From: an uncultured Paracoccaceae bacterium
Lineage (GTDB): Bacteria > Pseudomonadota > Alphaproteobacteria > Rhodobacterales > Rhodobacteraceae
Direction: 5' to 3'
DNA length: 64,000 nucleotides
Assembly (NCBI GenBank): GCA_947503925.1
Contig: CANNFQ010000004.1
Span: 1-64,000, forward strand
Position 1 is the stretch's first letter. Every line of letters begins with the position of its first letter. The notes beneath the pieces are model-generated. The model had not been told where the DNA came from and did no database searches. It saw nothing but the letters and a program-made list of their open reading frames with translations. Both the position numbers and the translations under genes were made by a program. Positions 1 through 8,491 of the stretch are shown here, piece by piece.

Positions 1-76
1 GATCAGACATGTTAACCGCTCGTTTTTCGAACTGTGAATCACGCAGACAAACGGAAATCAATGGGTCCTGACCCTA
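1..76. mobile_element. Right end of an IS5-like element or MITE (remainder lies left of the window)
   Basis: Positions 61-76 carry the terminal sequence ATGGGTCCTGACCCTA, the same end found on the complete MITE at 37392-37659 and on the remnant at 51011. The element ends in CTAG (74-77), which fits the YTAR target sites known for the IS5 group. Open reading sequence resembling a DUF6339 protein starts directly after this end, so the element appears to have inserted into that gene. No transposase is visible in the 60 bases to the left, and where the element begins cannot be seen. Confidence 0.6.
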
Positions 77-520
77 GAATACTCCCGACAACGGTGGATA
101 CGAAAAAATTCCGAAAGAGATGTGAGAAATCACTTCTTTGCGCGAACTCTCGACCAGTGCCGAGACGACAATGCCGTCGCGCGGCTTTGGTGGAACGGAC
201 ACATTGCCTCCCAGATCGATCCTTCGGACCCTAGGCGCGTTCTTAAACAGTTTCTGGCACGCGCGAATATTCGTCTGCAATTTTTAGATCGATCGAACGC
301 TTCGTTTCGCTTGCCGATAGCTCGGGGTGTTATTCGCATGCTTGAAAGTGAAGAATGGCTTCATGAGCATGATCGAGCCTTTCAGGCCTATATGGAGGTA
401 ATGGACAAAAATGCCGGTGGTTTGCTCTTTGAAAGCCTTGGCGAAAGCGACATAGATGCGAAACTAGAGTCTTATATGCTAGCCGCAAAAGCGAGGTTTC
501 TAGAAAGGTACGCCAGTTGA
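77..520 (+). pseudogene. DUF6339-like protein, 5'-truncated by the mobile-element end
   Basis: The ORF track starts this at a GTG (122), giving 132 aa, but the frame is open further upstream to the mobile-element end. Reading from 77 gives a tryptophan/arginine-rich stretch followed by RDDNAVARLWWNGH. That is the kind of RxNAxARLWW core I associate with DUF6339 proteins, which are normally about twice this length. The N-terminal half is missing and the mobile-element terminus sits exactly at the break, so I call it a truncated remnant. Function of DUF6339 is unknown; such genes often occur near mobile or defence islands. The GTG at 122 could still drive translation of the C-terminal part. The family name is from memory of the motif. 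Confidence 0.55.
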
Positions 521-692
521 ATTTCTCCTGCAGGTAGCCTGCCAAAACGGATTCGAGTAGTTCGACTTTCTGAACACTCCAACAAAGCTCTAGCGTAGCA
601 CTCCTCTACACTTACGGCCAATCGCACGAGATCGTCTGTGCCGCTTCCGTGGACAAAAAAGACTAAGCCTCGCAAGAGGTAGAAGAGTGAAC

Positions 693-768
693 TGGTGCCG
701 CTGAAGGGACTCGAACCCCCGACCCCATCATTACGAATGACGTGCTCTACCATCTGAGCTACAGCGGC
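693..768 (-). tRNA. tRNA-Thr (anticodon CGT)
   Basis: Reverse-strand reading gives acceptor GCCGCTG, D-arm GCTCAGATGGTAGAGC, anticodon stem/loop CGTCA-TTCGTAA-TGATG with anticodon CGT (reads ACG, threonine), T-arm with GGTTCGAGTCC, acceptor CAGCGGC and an encoded ACCA 3' end. Length is 76 nt with CCA. All four stems pair, with one G-T in the anticodon stem. Confidence 0.95.
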
Positions 769-820
769 TTTTGGGACCCTACAATGACCCTACTAGTTCT
801 ACTTCTGTGCCTCGAACCCT

Positions 821-895
821 TTGGTTTCGCAAGTCATTCTCGCGGGGACCCGCTAATTACGAAGGACCTGCTCTACCAGCTGAGCTATTGAGGCC
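821..895 (-). pseudogene. Decayed tRNA-like relic upstream of tRNA-Thr
   Basis: Reverse strand begins GGCCTCAATAGCTCAGCTGG, followed by TAGAGCAGGTCC and a TTCGTAA loop, i.e. an intact 5' acceptor strand, D-arm and the same CGT anticodon loop as the neighbouring tRNA-Thr. After the loop the anticodon stem fails to pair, no proper T-arm follows, and no 3' acceptor strand or CCA is found. It is about 50 nt upstream of the intact tRNA on the same strand. Most likely a broken tandem tRNA gene, possibly damaged by integration or deletion. Confidence 0.6.
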
Positions 896-996
896 TATTT
901 CTTTTTCGTGGCCCTGCGGATCAATGGCGCGGTTGCCATCAATGTCATAACGGCCCGCCACCGCCTGTTAGCATCTGAAATTTTCGGCGAAAAGAG

Positions 997-2445
997 TTAT
1001 TTTTCGGTCACCTCTTCCAGCACTTCGGCTTCGACAACTTCAGTTGTTGCGGGCAATGGTTCTTCTTTTTCCTGACCGACGATCAGGGGCAGCATTTCGG
1101 TCCCGGCGGGCATGGCTACCTCGGTCGCCGGTGGTGTTTTCCATGCCAGCGTGTCGAAGGATTTACAGTTGTCGCATGTTGCCGACCACGTGGCATGGAT
1201 GTGCTGACAATTGTCGCAGATCCACTGGGGGCCGCGTGGGGCGGTCAGTGCGCGGGTCAGCCAGCCGCGGATCACGGAATCATCTGCCCCTTCGCCGCGC
1301 TCTATTGCCGCCATCAATGTCAGGTTGCGTGCTGTCGGTTCGGTCTCGACCAGATCGCCAAGCGCGCGTTTTGCCGCTGGGAAATCCTCGGCAGAGATAT
1401 TCAACTCTGCTATCAGCATCTTGGTCTCGGGGTGATCAGGTTGTGGTTTGATCAAGGCGCGGAAGCGCTTCAGCCGTGCCTCTGCATTTTCGTCTGGTAC
1501 GATCTCGGCAAAGGTTGCGGCAAGGTCGGGATGCGGTTGCGCGCTCCACGCTTTTGTCAGCACACGGCTGGCGTAACGGGCATTGCCATCAGCGATATAG
1601 CCGCGTGCCGCCATGACCGCCGCCGGGATCAGGTCAGGTGACAGGCGGTTGGCCTCAATCGCGGCCTCGCGCGCCTCGACCGACTTCCCCTCATCCAGAA
1701 CGTCGCGCGCCGCTGACAAGGCCAGCACCGCATCGCGCCGTTTATGCACGTCGCGTGGCAGGCTGCCGGATTTCAGTTTTGCGCCAAGCGTGTCGCGGGC
1801 ACCGGCCCAATCCGCCTTCTCTGCCTGCAACTTAAGCAGCACATCTTGTGTTTCTTCATGGCGGGGTTTCAATGCAAAGGCCTTTTTGGCCAATGCCAGC
1901 GCGGTATCCGTATCCCCATCCGACAGTTTCTGTTTCATGATGCCGCGCACGCCCACGAACCGGGTTTTTTCATCCGAGAGAAGCTGTTTATAGGTCTCTT
2001 CTGCCTTGCGCCTGTCCCCGGTCAATTCGGCCGCCTGCGCGGTCAGCAGGTTCGTAAGTTGCGGCTGCTTCAGATATTTTTCCGCGCGGGCGGCCTTGGT
2101 CATAGCCAGGTGGCCTTCGCCAGAGGCCAAGGCCATCATGCCTTCGGATAATGCCTCATACCCTTTGCGCTCACGATTCCGGTCGAGATAGCGGGAAATC
2201 GCAGTTTCATCCCCGTTCAACACTTTGAATGTGGCGACCATCAGTCCCAGCAGTTTTAACCCCAGCCAGACCGCAACGACAAGCGCCAGCAAGGCAAAGA
2301 CGATTTCAATCGGGCTTAGTGTGAAGGAAATGCCGGCAACCGCGATGGTTGCACCGCCATCGACATCCATCAACATTGTGCCGCCATATGTCAGAGCTGT
2401 AACAGCGGCGACAAAAAACAGAATTTTGATCAAAGACCAGAGCAT
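997..2445 (-). CDS. hemY: HemY-family TPR membrane protein
   Basis: The 482-aa protein has two N-terminal membrane segments (about residues 1-25 and 48-72), then a long helical TPR-type region typical of the proteobacterial HemY N-terminal domain. Near the C-terminus is a CxxC...CxxC zinc-ribbon-like motif (CDNCQHIHATWSATCDNC). This family is named for its linkage to hem genes; it is not the protoporphyrinogen oxidase HemY of Gram-positives, and its biochemical role is unsettled. It lies 11 bp downstream of a mitofilin-like gene and in line with hemD, the conserved hemD-mitofilin-hemY order of alphaproteobacteria. The ATG start immediately precedes the first membrane segment. Confidence 0.85.
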   Translation of the reverse strand: MLWSLIKILFFVAAVTALTYGGTMLMDVDGGATIAVAGISFTLSPIEIVFALLALVVAVWLGLKLLGLMVATFKVLNGDETAISRYLDRNRERKGYEALSEGMMALASGEGHLAMTKAARAEKYLKQPQLTNLLTAQAAELTGDRRKAEETYKQLLSDEKTRFVGVRGIMKQKLSDGDTDTALALAKKAFALKPRHEETQDVLLKLQAEKADWAGARDTLGAKLKSGSLPRDVHKRRDAVLALSAARDVLDEGKSVEAREAAIEANRLSPDLIPAAVMAARGYIADGNARYASRVLTKAWSAQPHPDLAATFAEIVPDENAEARLKRFRALIKPQPDHPETKMLIAELNISAEDFPAAKRALGDLVETEPTARNLTLMAAIERGEGADDSVIRGWLTRALTAPRGPQWICDNCQHIHATWSATCDNCKSFDTLAWKTPPATEVAMPAGTEMLPLIVGQEKEEPLPATTEVVEAEVLEEVTEK

Positions 2446-2456
2446 ATGTGTCGCCT

Positions 2457-3674
2457 TTAGCTATCGTTAAGAGAAGTTGACAAAACATCGATGGCGGCCA
2501 CCGCGGCGGCGCGGCTTTCAGCCATGCCCAGCCAGTCGGTCATTTCGACCCGGGCTTCTTCGGGCAGGGCTGCAATCTCGGCCAGACTGTCGGACAGGCG
2601 TCCAGCTTTCAGCGCGGCTTCGGCACGGGATAGGATGGCGTCGGTATTGTTCCCTTCGCGCGGCGTAGTTGAACGCACCTCAAACTGGTTCTTCAGAAAT
2701 GCGCCAAGGCCAGATGTTTCCTCACCCGCGACGCCCGCATCGCGGGCTGCCGCCAAGGCAGCTGGTGCCACATCAAGAAAGCCTTCCTGTAATGCGGCTA
2801 GCGTGGGCACGCCGTCCTGTGCTGCCAAAAGTGCGTCAGGGGCCGCCTCGCCAATCGCGGCCTCCAGATCACCCAGCGCGGCGCCCAGCGGTTCGCCATT
2901 GTCCAGCGATGTCTGGATCCGGGCCAGCGCCGCCCGCCCTGCGGCTGCGCGTGCTGCGGCAGCAGCGTTTTCCTCTATGGCGGCTGCTTCGGCACGTGCT
3001 TCGTCCAGTTGGGCCCGGGCGCTGCCCGTCATTTGGGCCATTTCGGCGCGCAGGGCTTCCAAATCAGCCTCATAGGCTGCAATCGCCCGGTCCGACATAG
3101 TGCCGTCACCGACCGGCAAGCTTTCCAAATCGGCCATCCGCGCATCAAGCGCATCAATCTGGCCCCGTAGTTCTGTTTGCAGCCTATCGATGTTTTCATG
3201 CAGCGCTGCCTGCGTTTCTTCGATGCCGCTCAGGTCAACCGTAGGCAGTTCGGCAACCTGGTCTTGCAGCGCAGTCAGGCTTTCGGACTGCGCTGCCAGC
3301 GCTTCAGAGAGTTCCACATTTTGGTCAGTCGCTGACAAGGTGGCGATCCCGTAGCCGATGACCCCCGCCAGAAGCCCACCCAGCAGCAGCGGGAAGAACC
3401 CACCCTTGCGTTGTGGCGTTGGTGGCGGCGTGACAGATTTCGGCGGTTCGGGTGCTGGCGCGGGTTCCGACGGCACTGGTGCCAGATCGGTCAACTCTTC
3501 GGCAGCGGGGGTTGGATGAGCCGGCGTTTCGGCGGTCGGTGCGGTGTGAACCTCAGGGGGAATCGCATCGATCACAGTTTCTACCTTGATCGATTCGTCA
3601 GACTTTGCCGTTTTTACCGGCGTTTTTCGTGATTTAGCCGGTGATTTCCCACCCTTGGCTGGCTGTTTTGCCAC
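2457..3674 (-). CDS. Mitofilin-like inner-membrane protein (COG4223 type)
   Basis: This 405-aa protein begins with a Lys/Ala/Pro-rich cytoplasmic stretch, has one membrane segment near residues 92-112 (FFPLLLGGLLAGVIGYGIA), a coiled-coil-rich middle (LQDQVAEL, LHENIDRLQTELR) and an alanine-rich C-terminal domain. That is the layout of bacterial mitofilin/COG4223 proteins, distant relatives of mitochondrial Mic60 thought to shape membranes. The start is GTG with AAAGGGTG upstream; no nearby ATG fits. It sits between hemD and the HemY-like gene on the same strand, a conserved alphaproteobacterial arrangement. Confidence 0.8.
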   Translation of the reverse strand: MAKQPAKGGKSPAKSRKTPVKTAKSDESIKVETVIDAIPPEVHTAPTAETPAHPTPAAEELTDLAPVPSEPAPAPEPPKSVTPPPTPQRKGGFFPLLLGGLLAGVIGYGIATLSATDQNVELSEALAAQSESLTALQDQVAELPTVDLSGIEETQAALHENIDRLQTELRGQIDALDARMADLESLPVGDGTMSDRAIAAYEADLEALRAEMAQMTGSARAQLDEARAEAAAIEENAAAAARAAAGRAALARIQTSLDNGEPLGAALGDLEAAIGEAAPDALLAAQDGVPTLAALQEGFLDVAPAALAAARDAGVAGEETSGLGAFLKNQFEVRSTTPREGNNTDAILSRAEAALKAGRLSDSLAEIAALPEEARVEMTDWLGMAESRAAAVAAIDVLSTSLNDS

Positions 3675-3765
3675 GTTTTCACCCTTTCAGCGCCCCCACC
3701 TGCAAAACGTACAGGTGATAGACCACGTTACCCTTCCTGCACCCGACCCTCAAGCGTGGCGCGGA

Positions 3766-4467
3766 CTATCCCGCAGCTTGGGTTGCCATTCGCAAACACG
3801 CGATGGTTGCGTCGATCATTGCATCCTCATCCGGCTGCATTGCGATTTCGAGCTGCGCCGTCGCCAGATCAGGCTGTGCCGCCTGGCTGATGGCTGCGAT
3901 ATGCAGCGGGGCCGTAAATGGCCCTTGCCCTGACAATATGGTGCCAGTTCGCGGAGAGAACAGGGGGAGAACTACAGGAAATTTCCCGGCGAGCGCTTTG
4001 ACTGCGGTATCAGGCAGCGTACGGGGCCTTTGCGCATATGCCACGACATCATGGCAAGCGATGCCTGCCTTTTCCAACATTTCAGCTGCGGCGCCCCGCG
4101 CATATTCGCCGCGAATATGCGCCAATGGTTCGCGCGGGCGGTCCTTTATGATGGCAGCAATCAACCCATCCGCATCCCCCGGCCCGACCCGTGGTACGAA
4201 ACCGGCCGCCTGCGCCGCATCGGCGGTCTTTTGTCCAACGCAAAAAGCGGGCAACCCGCGCGGCGCGCCGAGGCGTCCGGCCTGTGCAACGCCATTGGCT
4301 GATGTGAAGATAAGCCCAGCAACCTCCGGCAGATTGGCCGCCATCGGTTGAATATCCAAAAGCGGGGCATGAATGACGCAAACATCATCCGGCCACCGGT
4401 TCATAAGGCGCTGGACGAAAGCCGCGCCCTGAGGCTCTGGCCGGGTCATGATCAGTGTCGGTTTCAT
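3766..4467 (-). CDS. hemD: Uroporphyrinogen-III synthase
   Basis: The ORF track extends to 4716, but homology-like sequence starts at [13 protein letters not shown] (ATG at 4465-4467), giving 233 aa, the usual family length. HemD closes and rearranges hydroxymethylbilane into uroporphyrinogen III in haem synthesis. Recognisable features are the N-terminal TRPxPQ motif, LIFTSANGV around residue 60 and the glycine-rich [10 protein letters not shown] segment. The 83-residue upstream extension overlaps tsaD on the opposite strand and should be discarded. The gene is divergent from tsaD with a 69-bp gap that must hold both promoters. Confidence 0.88.
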   Translation of the reverse strand: MKPTLIMTRPEPQGAAFVQRLMNRWPDDVCVIHAPLLDIQPMAANLPEVAGLIFTSANGVAQAGRLGAPRGLPAFCVGQKTADAAQAAGFVPRVGPGDADGLIAAIIKDRPREPLAHIRGEYARGAAAEMLEKAGIACHDVVAYAQRPRTLPDTAVKALAGKFPVVLPLFSPRTGTILSGQGPFTAPLHIAAISQAAQPDLATAQLEIAMQPDEDAMIDATIACLRMATQAAG

Positions 4468-4536
4468 CTGCCTGCCATTGTTTGCACCGATCCGCAGTGT
4501 TACCTGCGATGCGATGACAAGCAACCGGATCGGCAG

Positions 4537-5619
4537 ATGGCTGATGACCTGACAGTATTGGGGATCGAAAGCAGCTGCGATGATACGGCGGCGGCAGTGG
4601 TGCGGGATACGCATATTCTGTCCTCTGTTGTTTATGGCCAGACCGATCTGCACAAGGATTTCGGTGGCGTGGTTCCAGAGATTGCAGCCCGCGCGCATGC
4701 CGAGAAACTGGATCATTGCGTTGAGGAGGCTTTGACACAGGCGGGCATTGGCTTGTCCGATTTGGATGGTATCGCTGTCACCGCAGGCCCCGGCCTGATC
4801 GGCGGTGTTCTGTCCGGTGTCATGTGTGCCAAGGGGCTGTCAGCGGCGACCAACCTACCCTTAATCGGGGTGAACCATCTGGCGGGCCACGCGCTGACCC
4901 CGCGCCTAACCGATCAGGTTGCGTTTCCCTATCTGATGCTTCTCGTCTCGGGCGGTCATTGCCAGTTTTTGATCGTTGAGGCGTATGACCGCTACCGCCG
5001 GATCGGCGGGACGATTGATGATGCGCCGGGGGAGGCGTTTGACAAAACCGCCCGTATCCTTGGCCTGCCACAACCGGGCGGGCCATCGGTGGAACAGGTG
5101 GCACGGCTGGGTGATCCGAAACGGTTTCCAATGCCACGTCCCCTGTTGAACCAGCCAGGCTGCGACATGTCTTTCTCCGGTCTGAAAACGGCTATCTTGC
5201 GCGCCCGCGATACCGTGATTGCGGACCGTGGTGGATTGACGGCGCAGGATCAGGCGGATCTGGGCGCTGGTTTCCAGGCTGCTGTGACCGACATGCTCAC
5301 CGAAAAGACGCAGCGCGCGCTGGACATCTATCTGGCGGATGCGCCTTCGCAGAAATCCTTTGCCATCGCTGGCGGCGTTGCGGCAAACGGACCGATCCGG
5401 GCCGGCCTGCAAACGCTTTGCTCGGATCATAAGACCGCATTTATCGCGCCGCCTTTGGCGCTTTGTACCGATAATGCGGCGATGATCGCCTATGCTGGGA
5501 TGGCGAAACTGGCTGTTGGAGCCATCGACGATCTGACATTATCCGCGCGACCGCGCTGGCCATTGGATGATCGGGCGGCACCGATGTTGGGATCGGGAAA
5601 GAAAGGAGCCAAGGCATGA
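4537..5619 (+). CDS. tsaD: tRNA N6-adenosine threonylcarbamoyltransferase TsaD
   Basis: The start at the ATG 4537 ([17 protein letters not shown]) gives 360 aa; the longer ORF-track start at 4348 runs back through hemD and is not used. TsaD (Kae1/Gcp family) transfers the threonylcarbamoyl group to A37 of ANN-decoding tRNAs together with TsaB and TsaE. The metal-binding HxxxH is at residues 114-118 (NHLAGHAL), with ESSCDDT at the N-terminus, LLVSGGH and the AGGVAANGP loop also present. It overlaps gpsA by four bases (ATGA), implying translational coupling. Divergence from hemD is common in alphaproteobacteria. Confidence 0.95.
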   Translation: MADDLTVLGIESSCDDTAAAVVRDTHILSSVVYGQTDLHKDFGGVVPEIAARAHAEKLDHCVEEALTQAGIGLSDLDGIAVTAGPGLIGGVLSGVMCAKGLSAATNLPLIGVNHLAGHALTPRLTDQVAFPYLMLLVSGGHCQFLIVEAYDRYRRIGGTIDDAPGEAFDKTARILGLPQPGGPSVEQVARLGDPKRFPMPRPLLNQPGCDMSFSGLKTAILRARDTVIADRGGLTAQDQADLGAGFQAAVTDMLTEKTQRALDIYLADAPSQKSFAIAGGVAANGPIRAGLQTLCSDHKTAFIAPPLALCTDNAAMIAYAGMAKLAVGAIDDLTLSARPRWPLDDRAAPMLGSGKKGAKA

Positions 5620-6578
5620 GGATTGGTGTTGCGGGCGGCGGCGCGTTTGGTACTGCACTGGGTGTCGCGCTGGCGATGGATGGCAATGGCATCACCCTGT
5701 GGGCCCGTAATCCCGGGGCTGTCGATGACATGACCCGAACCCGCCTAAACCCGAAACTGCCGGGCGTGACGCTGCCAGCCAATATGGATTTCGCTGCAGA
5801 TACGTCAGTACTTTTTGCCTGCGATATCATCCTGCTGGCGATCCCGGCGCAGACCTTGCGTGCATTTCTGGATCAGCATGCCGGACAACTGACCGGCAAA
5901 CACCTTGTTGCCTGTTGCAAGGGGATCGACTTGACGCGTATGACTGGCCCAGCCAGTACGATCAACGCGCTTGCGCCGGATGCGACAGCCGCGGTTCTGA
6001 CCGGCCCGAGCTTTGCTGCTGACATTGCGCGCGGGTTGCCAACGGCGCTGACGCTGGCCTGTGCTGATGATGAAATTGGGGCGATCCTGCAAACCGCACT
6101 TTCGACAACCGCACTGCGGCTTTACCGATCAACCGACACGATTGGTGCTGAACTGGGTGGCGCGCTCAAGAACGTGATGGCGATTGCATCTGGCGTCGCT
6201 ATCGGCGCCGGTCTGGGCGACAGTGCCCGCGCGGCGCTGATCACACGCGGGTTTCCTGAAATGCAGCGGCTTGCGACAGAACTGGGCGCTGCGCCTGAAA
6301 CACTGTCAGGCCTGTCCGGGTTTGGCGATCTGGTTCTGACCTGTACATCCGACCAGTCGCGCAACTACCGCTACGGCCTCGCGTTGGGTCAAGGGCAGGA
6401 TTTTGACAGCGGCACCACCGTCGAAGGAGCCGCCACGGCGCGGGCGGTCAGGCAACTGGCCGTTGATCTGGACATTGACTTGCCGATCTGCACGGTGGTG
6501 GCGGACATGATCGAAGGAAAAACCGACGTGGCGGCGGCACTGAACGCGCTGCTGTCACGCCCATTAAAGGAAGAATAG
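5616..6578 (+). CDS. gpsA: Glycerol-3-phosphate dehydrogenase [NAD(P)+]
   Basis: This 320-aa protein begins [16 protein letters not shown], the Rossmann GxGxxG dinucleotide site of GpsA. It also has the KGID segment, the catalytic-lysine region [15 protein letters not shown] and the C-terminal [10 protein letters not shown] motif. It reduces dihydroxyacetone phosphate to sn-glycerol-3-phosphate for phospholipid synthesis in the cytosol. It overlaps tsaD by ATGA and is directly followed by the YciI-like gene, so the four genes from tsaD to EVE likely form one transcript. Confidence 0.95.
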   Translation: MRIGVAGGGAFGTALGVALAMDGNGITLWARNPGAVDDMTRTRLNPKLPGVTLPANMDFAADTSVLFACDIILLAIPAQTLRAFLDQHAGQLTGKHLVACCKGIDLTRMTGPASTINALAPDATAAVLTGPSFAADIARGLPTALTLACADDEIGAILQTALSTTALRLYRSTDTIGAELGGALKNVMAIASGVAIGAGLGDSARAALITRGFPEMQRLATELGAAPETLSGLSGFGDLVLTCTSDQSRNYRYGLALGQGQDFDSGTTVEGAATARAVRQLAVDLDIDLPICTVVADMIEGKTDVAAALNALLSRPLKEE

Positions 6579-6851
6579 ATGCGTTTTGCCCTGATGACCA
6601 AAGACAAGCCTGGTGCCCTGCAAACCCGCATGGATAATCGAGAGGCGCATCTGGCCTATATTGAGAAGACCGGCGTTGTCGAAATGGCAGGCCCGGTTCT
6701 TGATGAAGCCGGACAAATGTGCGGATCGCTGATTATCCTCGAGGTCGATGATCTGGCCGCAGCCCAGACTTGGGCTGATAACGACCCTTACGCAAAGGCG
6801 GAGTTGTTCGAAAGCGTCTCGCTCCAGGCCTGGAAAAAGGTGATTGGCTGA
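6579..6851 (+). CDS. YciI-family small protein
   Basis: A 90-aa protein with the YCII fold signature: MRFALMTKDKPGALQTR at the N-terminus, a conserved R-x-x-H (REAHLAYI) and the C-terminal DPYAKAELFESVSLQAW segment. Proteins of this family are dimeric ferredoxin-like folds of uncertain function. It starts right after the gpsA stop and overlaps the EVE gene by one base. The gpsA-yciI-EVE order recurs in Rhodobacterales as far as I recall. Confidence 0.88.
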   Translation: MRFALMTKDKPGALQTRMDNREAHLAYIEKTGVVEMAGPVLDEAGQMCGSLIILEVDDLAAAQTWADNDPYAKAELFESVSLQAWKKVIG

Positions 6852-7270
6852 TGGCTTACTGGTTGTTCAAGTCCGAACCGGATGTCTGGGGCTGGGACGC
6901 GCAGGTCGCCAAGGGTGACGTGGGCGAAGAATGGGACGGGGTGCGCAACTATCAGGCGCGCAACAACATGCGGGCGATGAAAAAGGGCGACCTTGGGTTC
7001 TTTTACCATTCTCGCACGGGGCTGGAGGTTGTGGGCATTGTCGAAGTCTGTGCCGAAGCGCATCAAGATAGCACAACCGATGACGAACGCTGGGACTGCG
7101 TTGATATCAAGGCAGTGCGACCCTTCACCAGACCTGTCACGATGAAAGAAATCAAGGCCGACCCGCGATTGAAAGACATGGTACTGGCCAACAATTCCCG
7201 CCTGTCCGTGCAGCCCGTGACGGCGGAAGAATGGAAAATCGTCTGTGAACTGGGCGAGACAAAGCCCTAG
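6851..7270 (+). CDS. EVE-domain protein
   Basis: A 139-aa protein consisting of a single EVE domain (PUA-like fold): YWLFKSEPDVWGWD at the N-terminus, WDGVRNYQARNNMR, GDLGFFYHS and the C-terminal LSVQPVTAEEW. EVE domains are thought to bind modified bases in DNA or RNA, but this stand-alone housekeeping type has no firm function. It is the last gene of the tsaD-gpsA-yciI run; 58 bp separate it from the next gene. Confidence 0.92.
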   Translation: MAYWLFKSEPDVWGWDAQVAKGDVGEEWDGVRNYQARNNMRAMKKGDLGFFYHSRTGLEVVGIVEVCAEAHQDSTTDDERWDCVDIKAVRPFTRPVTMKEIKADPRLKDMVLANNSRLSVQPVTAEEWKIVCELGETKP

Positions 7271-7328
7271 CTTGCGACAAACTGACACGGCATAATCCCT
7301 GAATAAAACTTAGGGGAGAGATCAGAAA

Positions 7329-7724
7329 ATGGAATTTCTGGCCGTGATCGTTGCGACAATCGCAAGCTTTGCCTTCGGGGCATTCTACTATGGGGCCCTG
7401 TCTAGGCCGTGGATGGAGGCGTCTGGCGTGCCGGTGGACGCGGATGGAAAGCCTGTTGGTGCCAACAACCCGGTTCCTTACATTGTCTCCTTCGTTTGTA
7501 TTCTGTTGGTGGCCGGGATGATGCGGCACAGTTTTGCCCTGTCGGGGATTGATACGGTGGGCAAAGGGCTTGTCGCAGGCCTGGGCATCGGGTTGTTTTT
7601 CATCGCGCCTTGGATTTTCCTGAACACAGGCTATTCCGCGCGACCTTGGAAACTGGCGGTGATTGACAGCGGATATGCAATTGCAACTGGTGCGATCTGC
7701 GGCACCATTCTGACATTGCTCTAA
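7329..7724 (+). CDS. DUF1761 membrane protein
   Basis: A 131-aa protein with four predicted membrane segments. The opening segment carries FGAFYYGALSRPWMEASG, the motif typical of DUF1761 proteins, and a GLGIGLFFIAPWIFLN stretch occurs in the third helix. Function unknown. The ATG at 7329 has a GGGGAGAG ribosome binding site. A clear terminator hairpin follows the stop. Confidence 0.82.
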   Translation: MEFLAVIVATIASFAFGAFYYGALSRPWMEASGVPVDADGKPVGANNPVPYIVSFVCILLVAGMMRHSFALSGIDTVGKGLVAGLGIGLFFIAPWIFLNTGYSARPWKLAVIDSGYAIATGAICGTILTLL

Positions 7725-7729
7725 AACAG

Positions 7730-7764
7730 AAAAGAGGGTTCAGACATAGTCCAAACCCTCTTTT
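7730..7764 (+). terminator. Rho-independent terminator after DUF1761 gene
   Basis: Perfect 11-bp inverted repeat AAAAGAGGGTT / AACCCTCTTTT with a 13-nt loop, ending in TTTT, six bases after the stop codon. Because the stem is A/T flanked on both sides it could work on both strands, but no minus-strand gene ends here. Confidence 0.85.
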
Positions 7765-7846
7765 CACCCCGCGTGCTCCCAAGTCCACCACACGCTATGA
7801 ATATCTCGGTTCAGACCATACTGGTCTTGCATTGTTGCTACCGCAT

Positions 7847-7866
7847 ATTTGCGTCGCGACGCAAAT
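7847..7866. promoter_or_regulatory. Perfect 20-bp palindrome, possible operator
   Basis: ATTTGCGTCGCGACGCAAAT is a perfect palindrome in a roughly 200-bp gap between the convergent DUF1761 and DUF2853 genes. It has no loop, so a protein-binding site is more likely than a terminator. No gene start lies close enough to name a target. Confidence 0.4.
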
Positions 7867-7925
7867 GAATTGCCTTGAAAAAACGATGCAAAAAAACTCG
7901 GAAATGATGGAACAAAATGCAAAAC

Positions 7926-7945
7926 GCCCGCGTTGCATTGCGGGC
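7926..7945 (-). terminator. Terminator hairpin after DUF2853 gene
   Basis: Minus-strand reading gives GCCCGC-AATGCAAC-GCGGGC followed by GTTTTGC, about 30 bases past the DUF2853 stop. The stem is GC-rich and the T-run is short. Confidence 0.6.
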
Positions 7946-7971
7946 GCGTCACAAAACCTGGTTCGGATGAC

Positions 7972-8313
7972 TTAGCCGTAGACGGCTTCTTTTTTGAAAT
8001 GCTTGGTCAGCATATAATAGACAACGGCGCGATATTTGTTGCGCTCTGACTTGCCATATGTGTCCAGCACAGACGCAATCGCCGAGTCGAGCTCTGCACC
8101 ATCTTTCAGGCCCAGTTTCTTGATCAGGAAGTTCTGCTTGACGGTTTCGATTTCCGAGGGCTGGCTGGCGGCCACGGTAGAGGCGTCTGCGTTATAGATC
8201 GCGGGACCACACCCAATCGTCACTTTTGTCAGCAGATCCATATCTGGCGTCATGCCGCATTTGTTCTTCAGGTCGTCCGCATACTTTGCGATCAAATCGT
8301 CTCTCTTACCCAT
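7972..8313 (-). CDS. DUF2853 family protein
   Basis: A 113-aa soluble protein whose sequence from KRDDLIAKYADDLKNKCG to YYMLTKHFKKE is the full DUF2853 domain, including TIGCGPAIYNADAS and ERNKYRAVVYY. Function unknown; these proteins are highly conserved in Rhodobacterales and other Gram-negatives. It is monocistronic, with a terminator hairpin downstream and a 178-bp upstream gap before the extensin-like gene. Confidence 0.88.
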   Translation of the reverse strand: MGKRDDLIAKYADDLKNKCGMTPDMDLLTKVTIGCGPAIYNADASTVAASQPSEIETVKQNFLIKKLGLKDGAELDSAIASVLDTYGKSERNKYRAVVYYMLTKHFKKEAVYG

Positions 8314-8491
8314 AGGAATTGTCCCCGTTCATTATGTTATGACATATTTGCCCACCACCGTGTTGGACGGCGATGGCGGCACGTTAAATGGACGAGTCGC
8401 AATTCGTAAAGAAAAAAGCCGGGTACGCGGCAATGTTTTGCCGTGTGAGATCACAGAACTGCCGCATTGACGTAAGGTAAGCAAACAAGAG

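Noticed and set aside
7764-7952. 62-aa minus-strand ORF in the DUF1761/DUF2853 gap
   Set aside because: No ribosome binding site, no family pattern, and it spans the palindrome and a terminator.
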